Assembly: GCA_964498785.1 (NCBI GenBank)
Contig: CAZCJL010000149.1
Location: 1 to 15,354, forward strand
Direction of reading: 5' to 3'
Length of the DNA stretch: 15,354 nt
Source of the DNA: Mariaggregatimicrobium sp964498785
GTDB lineage: Bacteria > Zhuqueibacterota > Zhuqueibacteria > Thermofontimicrobiales > Thiofontviventaceae
The notes below the pieces were generated by a model that was not told the DNA's origin, did not search any database, and saw only the letters and a list, made by a program, of their open reading frames with translations. Below are positions 7,120 through 14,293 of the stretch, piece after piece (positions within the stretch are counted from its first letter, which is position 1; each line of letters starts with the position of its first letter). A program made the translations under genes and the position numbers.

Positions 7120-8907
7120 TCATTCATACATCCGTTCGATCACATTTGCATATTTTTCTTCGACAACTTTACGCTTCACTTTTAATGATGGTGTGATTTC
7201 ACCGGCTTCAATGCTCAATTCTTTGGGTAATAGAGCAAATTTTTTAATCTGTTCGAATCGCGCCAATTGAGATGTCATTTCCTGAATAATAGTTCCTATC
7301 ATGGTATTAATTTTTTCGCTGGAAACCAGATCTTCCTGATTTTCATAACAGATACGATTTTCATTGGCATATTTTTTAAGTGCATCAAAGGATGGTACGA
7401 TGAGTGCGGATAAAAATTTTCGCCGATCTCCGATAACCACAATCTGTTCGATATATGGATTTGAGATCAGCAGGTTTTCAATAGTCGCTGGCGTTACATT
7501 TTTACCGCCAGATGTCACAATGATATTTTTCTTGCGGTCGGTAATGCTTAAATATCCGTCTTCATCCAGTTGGCCAATATCACCGGTATGCAGCCAACTA
7601 TCAGAATCGATCATTTCGGATGTTGCATCCGGATTTTTATAATACCCTTTCATCACATGAGGCCCGCGGGTTAAAATTTCTCCATCTTCGGATATTTTCA
7701 CCTCCACGCCTGGCAGCGCCGGACCAACTGTGCCGAATTTGTTTTTTTCTTCCTTATTGACAGCAATCACCGGTGAGGTTTCTGTTAAACCATATCCTTC
7801 AAGAATCAGGATGCCGGCTTTATTAAAAAATTCAGCGATTTCCCGAACAAGAGGCGCTCCACCGGAAATGAAATAGCGCAATTTGCCTCCGACCTTTTCA
7901 TGCAGTTTGCTGAAAACGAGCTTTGTCGCCAGCTTGTATCGGAATTTTAAAAATCCGGGTATCTTTCCCGCTTCCTGTGCTTTAACGTATTTCCCGCCGG
8001 TATTGATTGCCCACCAAAATATTTTTTTCTTTAGTGGGGTTCCGGCTTCTGCATTGGCTATTACGCCGGCATAGATTTTTTCAAACAAGCGGGGGACGCT
8101 GGTCATAATGGTTGGTTTAACTTCGCCTAAATTTTCAACGACCGTATCAACGTTTACCGCGTATGCAATCGTCGCACCGGCGCAAATCGGGATGTACAAT
8201 CCGGCCATGCGTTCAAATGAATGGCATAATGGTAAAAAAGACAGAAAGGTGTCCTTTTCATTGATGTTAAGCACTTTTAAACCGGCCTGCACATTAGAAA
8301 GGATATTGTGATGAGTTAACATGACGCCTTTTGGCGCACCAGTAGTGCCTGACGTATAAATAATACCGCACAGATCATCTGGCTGAGTTTTTTGTACCGT
8401 CTCCCCATAATATTTCGGGTGTTGTTCTTCAAACTCAATTCCTGTTTTATAAATGTCATCAAACGGAATTAGAAAGTCTGCCTGAGCAGGAGTATTTTCC
8501 ATGTAAATAATTTTTTCTAATCCAGGAAGATCGTCAAATATCGACAGAATTTTTTTCAGCAGTTCTTGTGTCGAAACAATAATCAGGCGAACGTCAGCAT
8601 CATTTAGTATGTATCGAATTTGTTCCGGTGTAATAGTGGGATAAATTGGTACATTCGTTGCACCCAGTGACAGGATTCCCAAATCGGAAATCGGCCATTG
8701 AACTCTGTTTTCCGACATCAGTGCAACCCGGTCGCCGGCTTTTATGCCCAGTGAGGCCAGTCCCATCGCAAAATTCCTGACACGTTTGGCAAATTCTTCA
8801 TAAGAAAAGCCTTTGTATTTATTGGCAACCTTTTCCATTAAAGCGATTTTCGAACCATGTTTGTGTGTCACATTTAGAAACATATCAACAAGTGTAGTTA
8901 CTGCCAT
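7120..8907 (-). CDS. Long-chain acyl-CoA synthetase, copy B (AMP-forming)
   Basis: Second tandem paralogue, 595 aa, of the same FAA1-type family and reaction. Motifs are intact: YTSGTTGAPKGVM at 184, GYGLTET at 371, WLHTGDIG, DRKKNIIVTSGGKNVTP with D457, and TPSLKVKRK with K576. The residue before WLHTGD is S rather than the usual G. It differs from A and C through the acyl-pocket region around 310-390 (for example FRYKLATKL, SGGAPLVREIAEFFN), so substrate preference may differ. The ATG has GGGAG (8914-8918) 6 nt upstream. It lies 212 bp from the hairpin-free end of nothing else but the synthetase A leader: 410 bp separate its stop from the next start, so A probably has its own promoter, while B may be read through from C past the hairpin at 8929-8955. 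Confidence 0.93.
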   Translation of the reverse strand: MAVTTLVDMFLNVTHKHGSKIALMEKVANKYKGFSYEEFAKRVRNFAMGLASLGIKAGDRVALMSENRVQWPISDLGILSLGATNVPIYPTITPEQIRYILNDADVRLIIVSTQELLKKILSIFDDLPGLEKIIYMENTPAQADFLIPFDDIYKTGIEFEEQHPKYYGETVQKTQPDDLCGIIYTSGTTGAPKGVMLTHHNILSNVQAGLKVLNINEKDTFLSFLPLCHSFERMAGLYIPICAGATIAYAVNVDTVVENLGEVKPTIMTSVPRLFEKIYAGVIANAEAGTPLKKKIFWWAINTGGKYVKAQEAGKIPGFLKFRYKLATKLVFSKLHEKVGGKLRYFISGGAPLVREIAEFFNKAGILILEGYGLTETSPVIAVNKEEKNKFGTVGPALPGVEVKISEDGEILTRGPHVMKGYYKNPDATSEMIDSDSWLHTGDIGQLDEDGYLSITDRKKNIIVTSGGKNVTPATIENLLISNPYIEQIVVIGDRRKFLSALIVPSFDALKKYANENRICYENQEDLVSSEKINTMIGTIIQEMTSQLARFEQIKKFALLPKELSIEAGEITPSLKVKRKVVEEKYANVIERMYE

Positions 8908-8928
8908 TTTCTTCTCCCTTAGATACAG

Positions 8929-8955
8929 AACACCCCGGCATTGTACCGGGGTGTT
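8929..8955 (-). terminator. GC-rich hairpin between synthetases C and B
   Basis: AACACCCCGG (8929-8938) pairs perfectly over 10 bp with CCGGGGTGTT (8946-8955) across a 7-nt loop. It begins 6 bp after the stop codon of copy C and ends 21 bp before the start of copy B. In the direction of transcription it is followed by the moderately U-rich CTGTATCT, not a long U run. It is probably an intrinsic terminator or a partial attenuator that lowers expression of B relative to C, or a 3' stabilising hairpin. Confidence 0.7.
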
Positions 8956-8961
8956 TCAAAA

Positions 8962-10758
8962 TTAATCGTTTGTTTCTTCGTACATTTTATCAATCAGATC
9001 GGCATATTTTTCCGTGATAACTTTTCGTTTAATTTTTAGCGATGGCGTTATTTCACCATTTTTAATAGTAAATTCCTGCGGCAACAGTGTGTACCGTTTG
9101 ATCTGTTCAAACCGGGCCAGGTCTGCGGACAGGCGCTGGATTTCCGTGCCAAGCAGGTTATAAATTTCTGCGGAATTGATCAGGCCTTCGCGGTCGCTGA
9201 AACTGATATTGTTGGATTGTGCGTAATTCTTAATTGAATCAAATGTTGGTACAATCAAGGCACTTAAGTATTTGCGTTTATCACCAATAACCATAACCTG
9301 CTCGATATAAGGGCTGGTAATCAACGCATTTTCAATGGTTGCTGGCGTCACGTTTTTGCCACCTGAGGTGACAATGATGTTTTTCTTACGGTCTGTAATC
9401 GCCAGGAATCCTGCTTCATCCAATATACCGATATCACCGGTGTGTAACCAGTTGTCATCATCTATTGCTTCGGCAGTTGCTTGCGGATTTTTATAATACC
9501 CTTTCATTACGTGAGGCCCGCGGGTGAGAATTTCGCTGTCATCGGCAATTTTTATTTCCACCTCAGGAATTGCCGGTCCTACTGTTCCGAACTTAAATTT
9601 GTTCTCGTGGTTCACAGCAATTACCGGAGAGGTTTCAGTCAATCCATATCCTTCCAGTACCAGAATACCGGCTTTGTAGAAAAATTCAGCAATTTCTTTG
9701 GACAGCGGAGCGCCACCTGAAACAAAAAAGCGTAACCGTCCGCCTACTCTCTGATGTAGTTTGCTAAATACCAGTTTTGTGGCCAGATTGTATTTTCGTT
9801 GTAGTGAACCTGAAATTTTACCTGCCATCTGTGCTTCCACGTATTTACCTCCGGTTTTAATTGCCCACCAGAATATTTTCTTTTTAATAGGGGAACCGGA
9901 TTCCGCGTTTTCGATCACCCGTGCATAAACCTTTTCCAGAAGTCGTGGCACTGTTGTCATTAGCGTCGGTTTTACTTCACCCAAATTGTCGGCCACAGTT
10001 TCCACGCTTTCTGCGTAAGCAATTGTAGCTCCCGCAGTGACCGCCAGAAAGTGTCCGGCCATGCGTTCAAAGGAATGACACAATGGCAGGAAGGATAAAA
10101 ACGTATCTGTTTCATCAACACGAAGCACTTTTAGCGAGCCAGTGACATTTGAAAGCAGATTATCATGGGTTAACATTACGCCTTTGGGCGCGCCTGTTGT
10201 ACCTGACGTATAGATGATGCCGCATAAATCATCCGGTTTTACCGATTGAACTGATTTTTGATAGGCGTCGGGATTTTTCTGACCATATTTCTGGCCGGCT
10301 TCGATAAGCTCTTCATAACTCATCAGATAATCAAACGACTCATCGGTGGGGTCAATGTGAATTACTTTTTCAACTGTTGGCAGGGATTCGTATATCTGGA
10401 ATACTTTTTCCAATAATTCTGCTGAAGATGTGATCACGATTTTTGTCTCTGAATCTGCCAGAATATATTTCACCTGTTCTGGCGTAATTGTTGGATAAAT
10501 GGGTACGTTGGTCGCGGCCGCAGATAAAATCCCAAAATCACAAACTGCCCACTCCGGCCGGTTCTCCGACATCAACGCTACCCGATCTCCATGTTTGATA
10601 CCCAGGGACAAAAGTCCCTGAGAAACGTTTTTAATTCTTTCTCCAAACTCCTGATAAGAAAAGCCCTGGTAAACGCCCTCTTTTTTTTCCATTAGCGCAG
10701 TCTTGGCGCCATGAGCTTTTACCGTTTCTTGTAACATTTCGACCAACGTTGTTGCCAT
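8962..10758 (-). CDS. Long-chain acyl-CoA synthetase, copy C (AMP-forming)
   Basis: Third tandem paralogue, 598 aa, first in the transcription order. It has YTSGTTGAPKGVM at 183, GYGLTET at 370, WLHTGDIG, DRKKNIIVTSGGKNVTP with D456, and TPSLKIKRK with probable catalytic K575. The WLHTGD motif is preceded by N rather than G, and DDSEIL replaces the DGEIL of the other copies. Its central region is much closer to copy A than to copy B. GGAGG (10764-10768) lies 5 nt from the ATG. It has a well-formed promoter about 90 bp upstream with a TetR-like palindrome next to it, so it is the most clearly regulated of the three, plausibly by acyl-CoA level. Fatty-acid activation for beta-oxidation or lipid synthesis is the default expectation; chain length is not predictable. 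Confidence 0.94.
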   Translation of the reverse strand: MATTLVEMLQETVKAHGAKTALMEKKEGVYQGFSYQEFGERIKNVSQGLLSLGIKHGDRVALMSENRPEWAVCDFGILSAAATNVPIYPTITPEQVKYILADSETKIVITSSAELLEKVFQIYESLPTVEKVIHIDPTDESFDYLMSYEELIEAGQKYGQKNPDAYQKSVQSVKPDDLCGIIYTSGTTGAPKGVMLTHDNLLSNVTGSLKVLRVDETDTFLSFLPLCHSFERMAGHFLAVTAGATIAYAESVETVADNLGEVKPTLMTTVPRLLEKVYARVIENAESGSPIKKKIFWWAIKTGGKYVEAQMAGKISGSLQRKYNLATKLVFSKLHQRVGGRLRFFVSGGAPLSKEIAEFFYKAGILVLEGYGLTETSPVIAVNHENKFKFGTVGPAIPEVEIKIADDSEILTRGPHVMKGYYKNPQATAEAIDDDNWLHTGDIGILDEAGFLAITDRKKNIIVTSGGKNVTPATIENALITSPYIEQVMVIGDKRKYLSALIVPTFDSIKNYAQSNNISFSDREGLINSAEIYNLLGTEIQRLSADLARFEQIKRYTLLPQEFTIKNGEITPSLKIKRKVITEKYADLIDKMYEETND

Positions 10759-10844
10759 TCTATCCTCCCATTAAATTTATATTTTAAAATGAATTGGTGG
10801 CAATTCCGGATCATAACGATGTCGCTGATAGTTGACAGTTTCGT

Positions 10845-10873
10845 AATATAATGAAAATATAAAGTATAATCAA
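10845..10873 (-). promoter_or_regulatory. Sigma-70-like promoter of acyl-CoA synthetase C
   Basis: On the minus strand TTGATT (10873-10868) and TATATT (10850-10845) are separated by exactly 17 bp. Transcription would start near 10838, giving a leader of about 80 nt before the ATG at 10758. This is the best promoter match in the window. Confidence 0.6.
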
Positions 10874-10881
10874 GAAAAAAA

Positions 10882-10895
10882 AATGAACGGTCATT
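10882..10895. promoter_or_regulatory. TetR/FadR-like operator palindrome upstream of synthetase C
   Basis: AATGAACGGTCATT is palindromic at 12 of 14 positions. Its outward-pointing AATGA/TCATT halves resemble operators of TetR-family regulators, including fatty-acid regulators such as Bacillus FadR. It sits 8 bp upstream of the -35 of the synthetase C promoter. A run of nine A (10875-10883) overlaps one edge and a run of nine G (10900-10908) follows closely on the other side. No regulator gene is in the window. Confidence 0.5.
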
Positions 10896-10940
10896 CAGTG
10901 GGGGGGGGATGTGAATTTTAGAGATATGCAAATAATGTTT

Positions 10941-10973
10941 CAACACAAGCTAAATTTAATTTCGCTTGTGTTG
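10941..10973. repeat. Perfect 10-bp hairpin in the divergent intergenic region
   Basis: CAACACAAGC (10941-10950) pairs exactly with GCTTGTGTTG (10964-10973) across a 13-nt AT-rich loop. On the plus strand GATCTTTTCT follows, so it could terminate a plus-strand transcript, although no gene precedes it. It could also be a protein-binding site. On the minus strand a 17-codon frame (MDKLLEQLSF..., 11035-10982) with AAAGGAGG only 2 nt before its ATG ends just ahead of it. The remaining stretch 10974-11258 shows no convincing gene; a weak TTGAAA (11217-11222) / TAATAA (11239-11244) pair with a 16-bp spacer might serve the next gene. Confidence 0.4.
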
Positions 10974-11258
10974 GATCTTTTCTATAATCGGACGACAATA
11001 CTAATAAAAGACAATTGTTCGAGTAATTTATCCATAACCTCCTTTATTATCATGATAAAAAGTGTTTTGTCGGAAATCGATAGGACGAGAAAAGATGAAT
11101 TTGCCAATGCATTGGTTTAAGCAAGGTGTTGCGCGATGCCTAAAATGTGTGTTTTTATTGTTTATTTTATTCAAGTTGAAACCGATAAATAAAATGAGTA
11201 ACGACATTTCGAAACTTTGAAAAATCTGGATTAACATCTAATAAATATCACACTAAAA

Positions 11259-14045
11259 ATGAACAGAATAAATATAATAATAAATTTACTCGGGAGAAGG
11301 GATTGTAAAAGGAAAAATGTAATTTTCAGAATAACTCTGATTTTGGTATTGATTGCCAATGGAAGCGTGATAGCCGGATTCACCCATACGTTTGCGACTT
11401 CGGCGGAAGGCTGGACTCTTACAAATGGAACTCAAGGATCGGGGAATGACTTGGGATATAACTCTGATGGATATGTAGCTTTTACTTATGCGAATCCTGC
11501 CGAGATGACGCTGACCGTATCCAATCCGGGAATATTTACGATCTGGGCATGGGATAGGTGGAACGAAGACGCCAACTGGAAAGTATCGTTTGACGGCGTA
11601 GATTACGGCAGTGAATTCACTCCTCCCACTGGTAGTTATGGGCAATTTTCATTTACAATCAATCGGGCCGGTACGCACACCTTGCGGTTATATATGTCCG
11701 AACCTGGAATAGACGGCAATAGTCGTCTAACATATTTCGATGATTTTGTTATGACTGATTTTACCCCTGCAGCGCCCACGGTGACCACAACCGTCGTTTC
11801 CGCTGTCACCGATAATAGTGCGAACAGCGGAGGAGATGTCACAGATGATGGCGGCGCAAACGTGACCGCGAAAGGCGTATGTTGGAATACCGGCGGTTCC
11901 GCGACTCTATCAGATAATCACAGCACCGATGGCACCGGAACCGGAGCGTTTACGTCGTTGCTTTCTGGCTTGTCCTCGGGCACAACCTATTACGTCCGCG
12001 GATATGCCACAAACAGCGCTGGAACCGCTTATGGCAGCGAGGTCACTTTTCAGACAAACCACCAGCCAACCTTTAATAACACCATTCAATTTAACGGCGT
12101 CAATAACCATGTGGTGGTCGGAGACCATAGCTCGCTTTTCCCAAAAAATGCGATAACTGTTGAAACGTGGGCTAAAGCCGATGCGATTGAACGAGGAACT
12201 CATAATAACATCCTGCGATCAGCAACTGATGGATATGAAATTCAGGAAAGAAATGATGGTTACTGGAAGTGGTATGTCTGTTTTGAAGGTCTTTCATGGC
12301 AATATGTTCGCGCCGATGATAAAAAAATAGTCCCGGGAACCTGGTACCACATCGCCGGAACGTATGATTCATCATCAGGCAAACAGCGTATTTTTATTAA
12401 TGGGGTGTTAAAAAAGGAAGCGGATCGGGGTGGCAGTTTAATTTATTATAATGGTAAAAATTTCGTCATCGGAGCGCATGCGAATCAAAGTGAACGCTAT
12501 TTCGATGGCTGTATAGATGAACTCCGAATTTGGAATACAGCCAAAACGGCGGCAGAAATTCGTGAAAATATGTTCAAATGCCTGGACGGAGATGAAGCAA
12601 ACCTGGTTGCATACTATCGGTTCAATCAGAGTTCGGGAAGTACTTTGCCTGATTTCACATCTAACGGATTCAACGGTACCCTCACTAACATGACGGACGA
12701 TGACTGGATCGATTCCGACGCCTTTAATACCTGGCTGGGCGGCGCCAGCTCGGATTGGGCCACCGCAGCTAACTGGACGGATGGCGCACCAATATCCGGA
12801 GCCAATGTCGGGCTTTACCACTGGAATGACAGCAATGCGCCGGAACTCAGCGGCAATCCAACGCTCAATAATATTTATATTGCCTCGGATGTCACAGTGA
12901 CGTTATCAACAGGATTTACATTAAATGGCAATCTATTTCTCAATAATGATCTGGACCTGAATGGTCAAATACTTACGTTTGGCGATAATGCTGAACTGGT
13001 GGAAACCGCCGGCAACATCCTCACGAACAGCTCCGGGAATGTTTCGGTGACTATGGTGCTGAACAATATTACATCGGTAAACGTGGCCGGTCTTGGCGCC
13101 GAGATTACCTGTGCGGCAAATATGGGCGAGACCAGTGTCGTTCGCGGTCACTCAGCCCAGACCGGCAACGGCAACCAGAGCATTTACCGCTGGTATGATA
13201 TTACCCCGACCAATAATGCCAATCTAGATGCGACATTAGTGTTCCATTACGACGACTCCGAATTGAACGGGATTTCAGAGAGCAATCTGGTCCTGTTCCG
13301 CTCTGCGGATGGCGGAGATACCTGGACACAAATGGGCGGCGCTGTGGACGCCGACGCCAACACCATCACCCTGAGCGGTATTTCTGCATTCTCCCGCTGG
13401 ACAGCCGGGGACGAAGAAAACGCTCTGCCGGTGATGTTAACTTCGTTCACTGTAAATATCTTGGATGGATCGGTGGTGTTGGAGTGGAATACAGTCACTG
13501 AAACCGGTCTGGCAGGATTTGAGCTATATCGCCGAAGTGATGAGAAAAGCGATTGGGCGCTGATTGCCAGTTATGAAGATGTACCGGAATTATGTACCCA
13601 GGTGGGCGGCGTAACCGGCAATATGTATTTATATATAGATAAAACAGCCAATCCCGGTGCTCACCGTCATTACCTGCTGGTGGGAATCGAAATGTCGGGC
13701 CGGCGCATGTTCGAAACCCAGGCAGAATTGACCATAGATGTTGCCTGTACAGAAGAAATACTTCCCACGAAACACGAACTTTATCCGGCCTATCCCAATC
13801 CGTTCAATCCCTCAACCACCATTGAATACTTTGTGCCGGAACGATCACAGGTACGGTTGAGCGTTTACAATTTGTTGGGAGAAAAAATAAGGATATTAGT
13901 TGCTGGCATCCAAAATCCCGGCAAACAAACTGCCACCTGGGACGGCAGGGATGCTGAAGGAAAACTTGTCGGCTCCGGTGTTTACGTTTACAAATTTGAG
14001 GTTGGTTCAGTTCAGTTGAGTCGGAAGATGATGTTTTTGAGGTGA
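11259..14045 (+). CDS. Secreted multidomain protein with FN3-like, LamG and T9SS-type sorting domains
   Basis: A 928-aa exported surface or extracellular protein. A basic n-region (RRDCKRK, 13-19) and hydrophobic core (about 21-39, ending VIAG) form a signal peptide. Then come a beta-sandwich region (41-170), an FN3-like repeat (173-267) containing GLSSGTTYYVRGYATNSAGTAYG-type residues, a LamG/concanavalin-like domain (270-477, from TIQFNGVNNHVVV through CIDELRIWN to AYYRFNQSSG), and an NW-rich beta-helix-like segment (492-620). A second beta-rich region ends ISAFSRWTAGDEENALPV, followed by an FN3-like fold (726-830). The C-terminal FlgD-like sorting domain (841-928) starts YPAYPNPFNPSTTIEY. 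Such tails direct export by the type IX system in FCB bacteria. No catalytic residues are visible, so adhesion or glycan binding is likeliest. No SD precedes the ATG. The FN3 and C-terminal parts look more GC-rich than the LamG part. Confidence 0.88.
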   Translation: MNRINIIINLLGRRDCKRKNVIFRITLILVLIANGSVIAGFTHTFATSAEGWTLTNGTQGSGNDLGYNSDGYVAFTYANPAEMTLTVSNPGIFTIWAWDRWNEDANWKVSFDGVDYGSEFTPPTGSYGQFSFTINRAGTHTLRLYMSEPGIDGNSRLTYFDDFVMTDFTPAAPTVTTTVVSAVTDNSANSGGDVTDDGGANVTAKGVCWNTGGSATLSDNHSTDGTGTGAFTSLLSGLSSGTTYYVRGYATNSAGTAYGSEVTFQTNHQPTFNNTIQFNGVNNHVVVGDHSSLFPKNAITVETWAKADAIERGTHNNILRSATDGYEIQERNDGYWKWYVCFEGLSWQYVRADDKKIVPGTWYHIAGTYDSSSGKQRIFINGVLKKEADRGGSLIYYNGKNFVIGAHANQSERYFDGCIDELRIWNTAKTAAEIRENMFKCLDGDEANLVAYYRFNQSSGSTLPDFTSNGFNGTLTNMTDDDWIDSDAFNTWLGGASSDWATAANWTDGAPISGANVGLYHWNDSNAPELSGNPTLNNIYIASDVTVTLSTGFTLNGNLFLNNDLDLNGQILTFGDNAELVETAGNILTNSSGNVSVTMVLNNITSVNVAGLGAEITCAANMGETSVVRGHSAQTGNGNQSIYRWYDITPTNNANLDATLVFHYDDSELNGISESNLVLFRSADGGDTWTQMGGAVDADANTITLSGISAFSRWTAGDEENALPVMLTSFTVNILDGSVVLEWNTVTETGLAGFELYRRSDEKSDWALIASYEDVPELCTQVGGVTGNMYLYIDKTANPGAHRHYLLVGIEMSGRRMFETQAELTIDVACTEEILPTKHELYPAYPNPFNPSTTIEYFVPERSQVRLSVYNLLGEKIRILVAGIQNPGKQTATWDGRDAEGKLVGSGVYVYKFEVGSVQLSRKMMFLR

Positions 14046-14050
14046 CGATT

Positions 14051-14137
14051 GGCATAACCTGCCAAAAACGCCTGCAAATACTTGACGTAACCAAATTCAC
14101 CGCCCGCGTTTTTGGTCGGTTGCTTGCTTGGTTAGCC
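14051..14137. repeat. Long imperfect palindrome just after the secreted-protein stop
   Basis: Six bp after the stop codon, GGCATAACC (14051-14059) can pair with GGTTAGCC (14130-14137) with one bulged A. Inside, CCAAAAACGC (14062-14071) pairs perfectly with GCGTTTTTGG (14106-14115). AACC/GGTT (14056-14059 with 14118-14121) and TAACCAA/TTGGTTA (14088-14094 with 14128-14134) offer competing pairings. There is no U run on either side, so it is not a standard intrinsic terminator. Its position after a stop codon and its imperfectly paired outer and inner arms recall a folded recombination site, but integron core motifs are not met. Confidence 0.5.
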
Positions 14138-14153
14138 ACTGCCTTTACCTGAT

Positions 14154-14291
14154 TTAGTGCTGTTTAACATTAATCTGCCCGTAGTTTTTTCTTTCCGGTG
14201 AAGTGTAATATGTGCCAATCATCGTTTTATCTTTTTCATTGAAAGTTAACCGTGTTGTGCCGCGATGAATTGTTAAATTTGTAAAAACCAT
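14154..14291 (-). CDS. 45-codon frame resembling the C-terminus of a Cap15/S-2TMbeta-like effector; possible remnant
   Basis: An ATG at 14291, 2 nt after the stop of the DUF3800-like gene, opens a 45-aa frame ending TAA at 14154. Its sequence looks protein-like rather than random: HRGTTRLTFNEKDKTM then IGTYYTSPERKNYGQINV. The pattern of an RGT strand, a G-x-Y-x-T turn and R-x-x-x-G-x-I strand resembles, from memory, the last strands of the beta-barrel in S-2TMbeta (Cap15) membrane effectors of CBASS defence. The two transmembrane helices and the rest of the barrel are absent, so this would be a gene tail left after deletion, or a very small stand-alone protein. There is no clear SD; coupling to the preceding gene is possible. 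The family link is unverified. Confidence 0.4.
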   Translation of the reverse strand: MVFTNLTIHRGTTRLTFNEKDKTMIGTYYTSPERKNYGQINVKQH

Positions 14292-14293
14292 AA

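Noticed and set aside
10832..10852. Plus-strand promoter from TTGACA (10832-10837) and TATAAT (10847-10852)
   Set aside because: The spacer is only 9 bp; the next TATAAT at 10865 leaves 27 bp. Neither fits a sigma-70 promoter.
10911..11120. Plus-strand 69-codon frame starting GTG after the G run
   Set aside because: It reads through the perfect hairpin at 10941-10973, has no recognisable domain, and its only SD-like sequence is the homopolymeric G run next to the start.
12438..12821. Minus-strand 127-codon frame opposite the secreted protein
   Set aside because: It is antisense to the LamG and beta-helix coding region, with no SD and no recognisable domain.
14051..14137. Integron attC site
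   Set aside because: The outer boxes GCATAAC and GTTAGCC each miss the RYYYAAC/GTTRRRY consensus by one base, the spacers between outer and inner arms are very unequal (2 and 14 nt), and there is no integrase or cassette-like array. Kept only as a palindrome.
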